Source: Paenibacillus dendritiformis
GTDB taxonomy: Bacteria; Bacillota; Bacilli; Paenibacillales; Paenibacillaceae
DNA length: 64,000 nt
Assembly (NCBI RefSeq): GCF_021654795.1
Contig: NZ_AP025344.1
Span: 4,402,501 to 4,466,500 of the forward strand
Reading direction: 5' to 3'
Shown here: positions 63,466 to 64,000 of the stretch, one piece after another
Layout: every line of letters starts with the position of its first letter
Numbering within the stretch: position 1 is the first letter of the stretch
The notes under the pieces: model-generated
The model's database searches: none
What the model was told of the DNA's origin: nothing
What the model saw: the letters and a program-made list of their open reading frames with translations, nothing else
Position numbers and translations under genes: made by a program

Positions 63466-64000
63466 TTAAGTCGTCGGCACTTCAATCTCGCCGTTCATAA
63501 TCTTTGCACGGTATTCTTCGACTTTATCCAATATGTCCTTCGGCACGTTTTTGTCGGAAGTCGGCGCAATATCGACGCCTTTTTCCTTCAGACCCATCGA
63601 GGTCACCTTTCCGCCAGGGAAGTTGCCGTCCGCCAATGCCTTGGAAATCGTGTAGACCGCTTCGTCGACCTTCTTAATCATCGAGGTCAGCGTGACATCA
63701 TCGCCGAACTCAAGCGACTGGTCTTTGTCGACGCCGATAACCCACACGCGGTCGCCGCGCTTCACGCGCTCTTTCGCTTCATTGAACACGCCGTTCCCCG
63801 TCAAGCCCGATGCGTGGAAAATAATATCGACGCCATCATCATAGAGCGTGGAAGCGGCCGATTTTCCCATATCGACGCGGGTGAACTGTCCCGTGTAAAT
63901 CGCTTTGAAGGAAGCATCCGGATTCACGGCCTTGACGCCTTCGCGGAAGCCGGCTTCGAAGCGCTTGATGACCGGAATTTCCATGCCGCCGACGAATCCG
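63466..64000 (-). CDS. nupN: BMP family nucleoside-binding lipoprotein (5' end outside window)
   Basis: C-terminal about 178 residues. The frame is open to the right edge with GFVGGMEIPVIKRFEAGFR, the family's hinge region, so the start and lipoprotein signal are outside. SLEFGDDVTLTSMIKKVDEAVY and the last segment fit BmpA/NupN/Med. First gene of the importer operon. Confidence 0.9.
   Translation of the reverse strand, partial: GFVGGMEIPVIKRFEAGFREGVKAVNPDASFKAIYTGQFTRVDMGKSAASTLYDDGVDIIFHASGLTGNGVFNEAKERVKRGDRVWVIGVDKDQSLEFGDDVTLTSMIKKVDEAVYTISKALADGNFPGGKVTSMGLKEKGVDIAPTSDKNVPKDILDKVEEYRAKIMNGEIEVPTT

Overview
The window reads as a chromosomal segment of an endospore-forming Firmicute, most likely a Paenibacillus. 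The evidence is a GC content in the mid-fifties by eye, strong AGGAGG-type ribosome binding sites, frequent TTG/GTG starts, an alpha/beta-type spore protein, several sporulation membrane proteins (YtaF, YtvI, YtrH, YtrI) and gene order recalling the Bacillus subtilis nrdR-coaE-ytaF-mutM-polA-phoPR-mdh-icd-citZ-ytvI-pyk-accA-accD-dnaE-ytrI/H-ytpI-ytoI block. It is mostly core chromosome. No prophage, insertion sequence or CRISPR array was seen.

Layout. 0-10 kb: 3' part of a lipoteichoic acid synthase gene, a BCCT betaine-type transporter, small DUF1450 and DUF1232 proteins, a LysM/M14 cell-wall peptidase, glutamate racemase (murI), a ytxH/DUF948 pair, a Fe-S-type HTH regulator, a HepT-like protein and a lone CuA cupredoxin. 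10-14 kb: a holin-like gene and an AraC - sugar kinase - GH4 phosphoglycosidase cluster. 14-21 kb: tRNA-Ala(GGC), nrdR, a SASP gene, lytic transglycosylase, coaE, ytaF, mutM and polA. 21-34 kb: a phosphate block holding pstSCAB-phoU, a soluble CBS/MCP receptor, a PhoP-type regulator and a PhoR-type kinase, followed by class I fumarase. 34-44 kb: YfbR-type nucleotidase, two ytvI paralogues, mdh-icd, citZ, a ClbS-like protein and fxsA. 44-55 kb: pyk, accA/accD, pgpA-like, dnaE, ytrH, ytrI, ytpI and ytoI. 55-64 kb: an ANT(6)-type adenylyltransferase, a very long YhgE/Pip protein, and a nucleoside ABC transporter with its BMP lipoprotein running off the right edge.

How genes work together. The phosphate block looks like one regulon. 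Direct repeats resembling PhoP boxes (TT[A/T/C]ACA every 11 bp) lie upstream of pstS, of the CBS/MCP receptor and of the kinase gene, so the receptor is a likely new Pho-regulon member. citZ, icd, mdh and fumarase supply four TCA-cycle steps. accA/accD give the carboxyltransferase of acetyl-CoA carboxylase. The Nup/Bmp genes form a nucleoside importer.

Most unusual observations: (1) a tandem-repeat family with a shared 29-bp core (CCTGAC-N4-TGGGATA-N6-ATAAGG) and array-specific spacers of 13, 28 and 21 bp, in three arrays; (2) a strict 19-residue K-x-H-x-x-I-D type repeat in the YhgE/Pip protein; (3) a PhoP-box array before the CBS/MCP gene; (4) interleaved complementary segments, able to form a pseudoknot, between ytxH and murI; (5) a duplicated element of about 75 bp that overlaps the phoP promoter.
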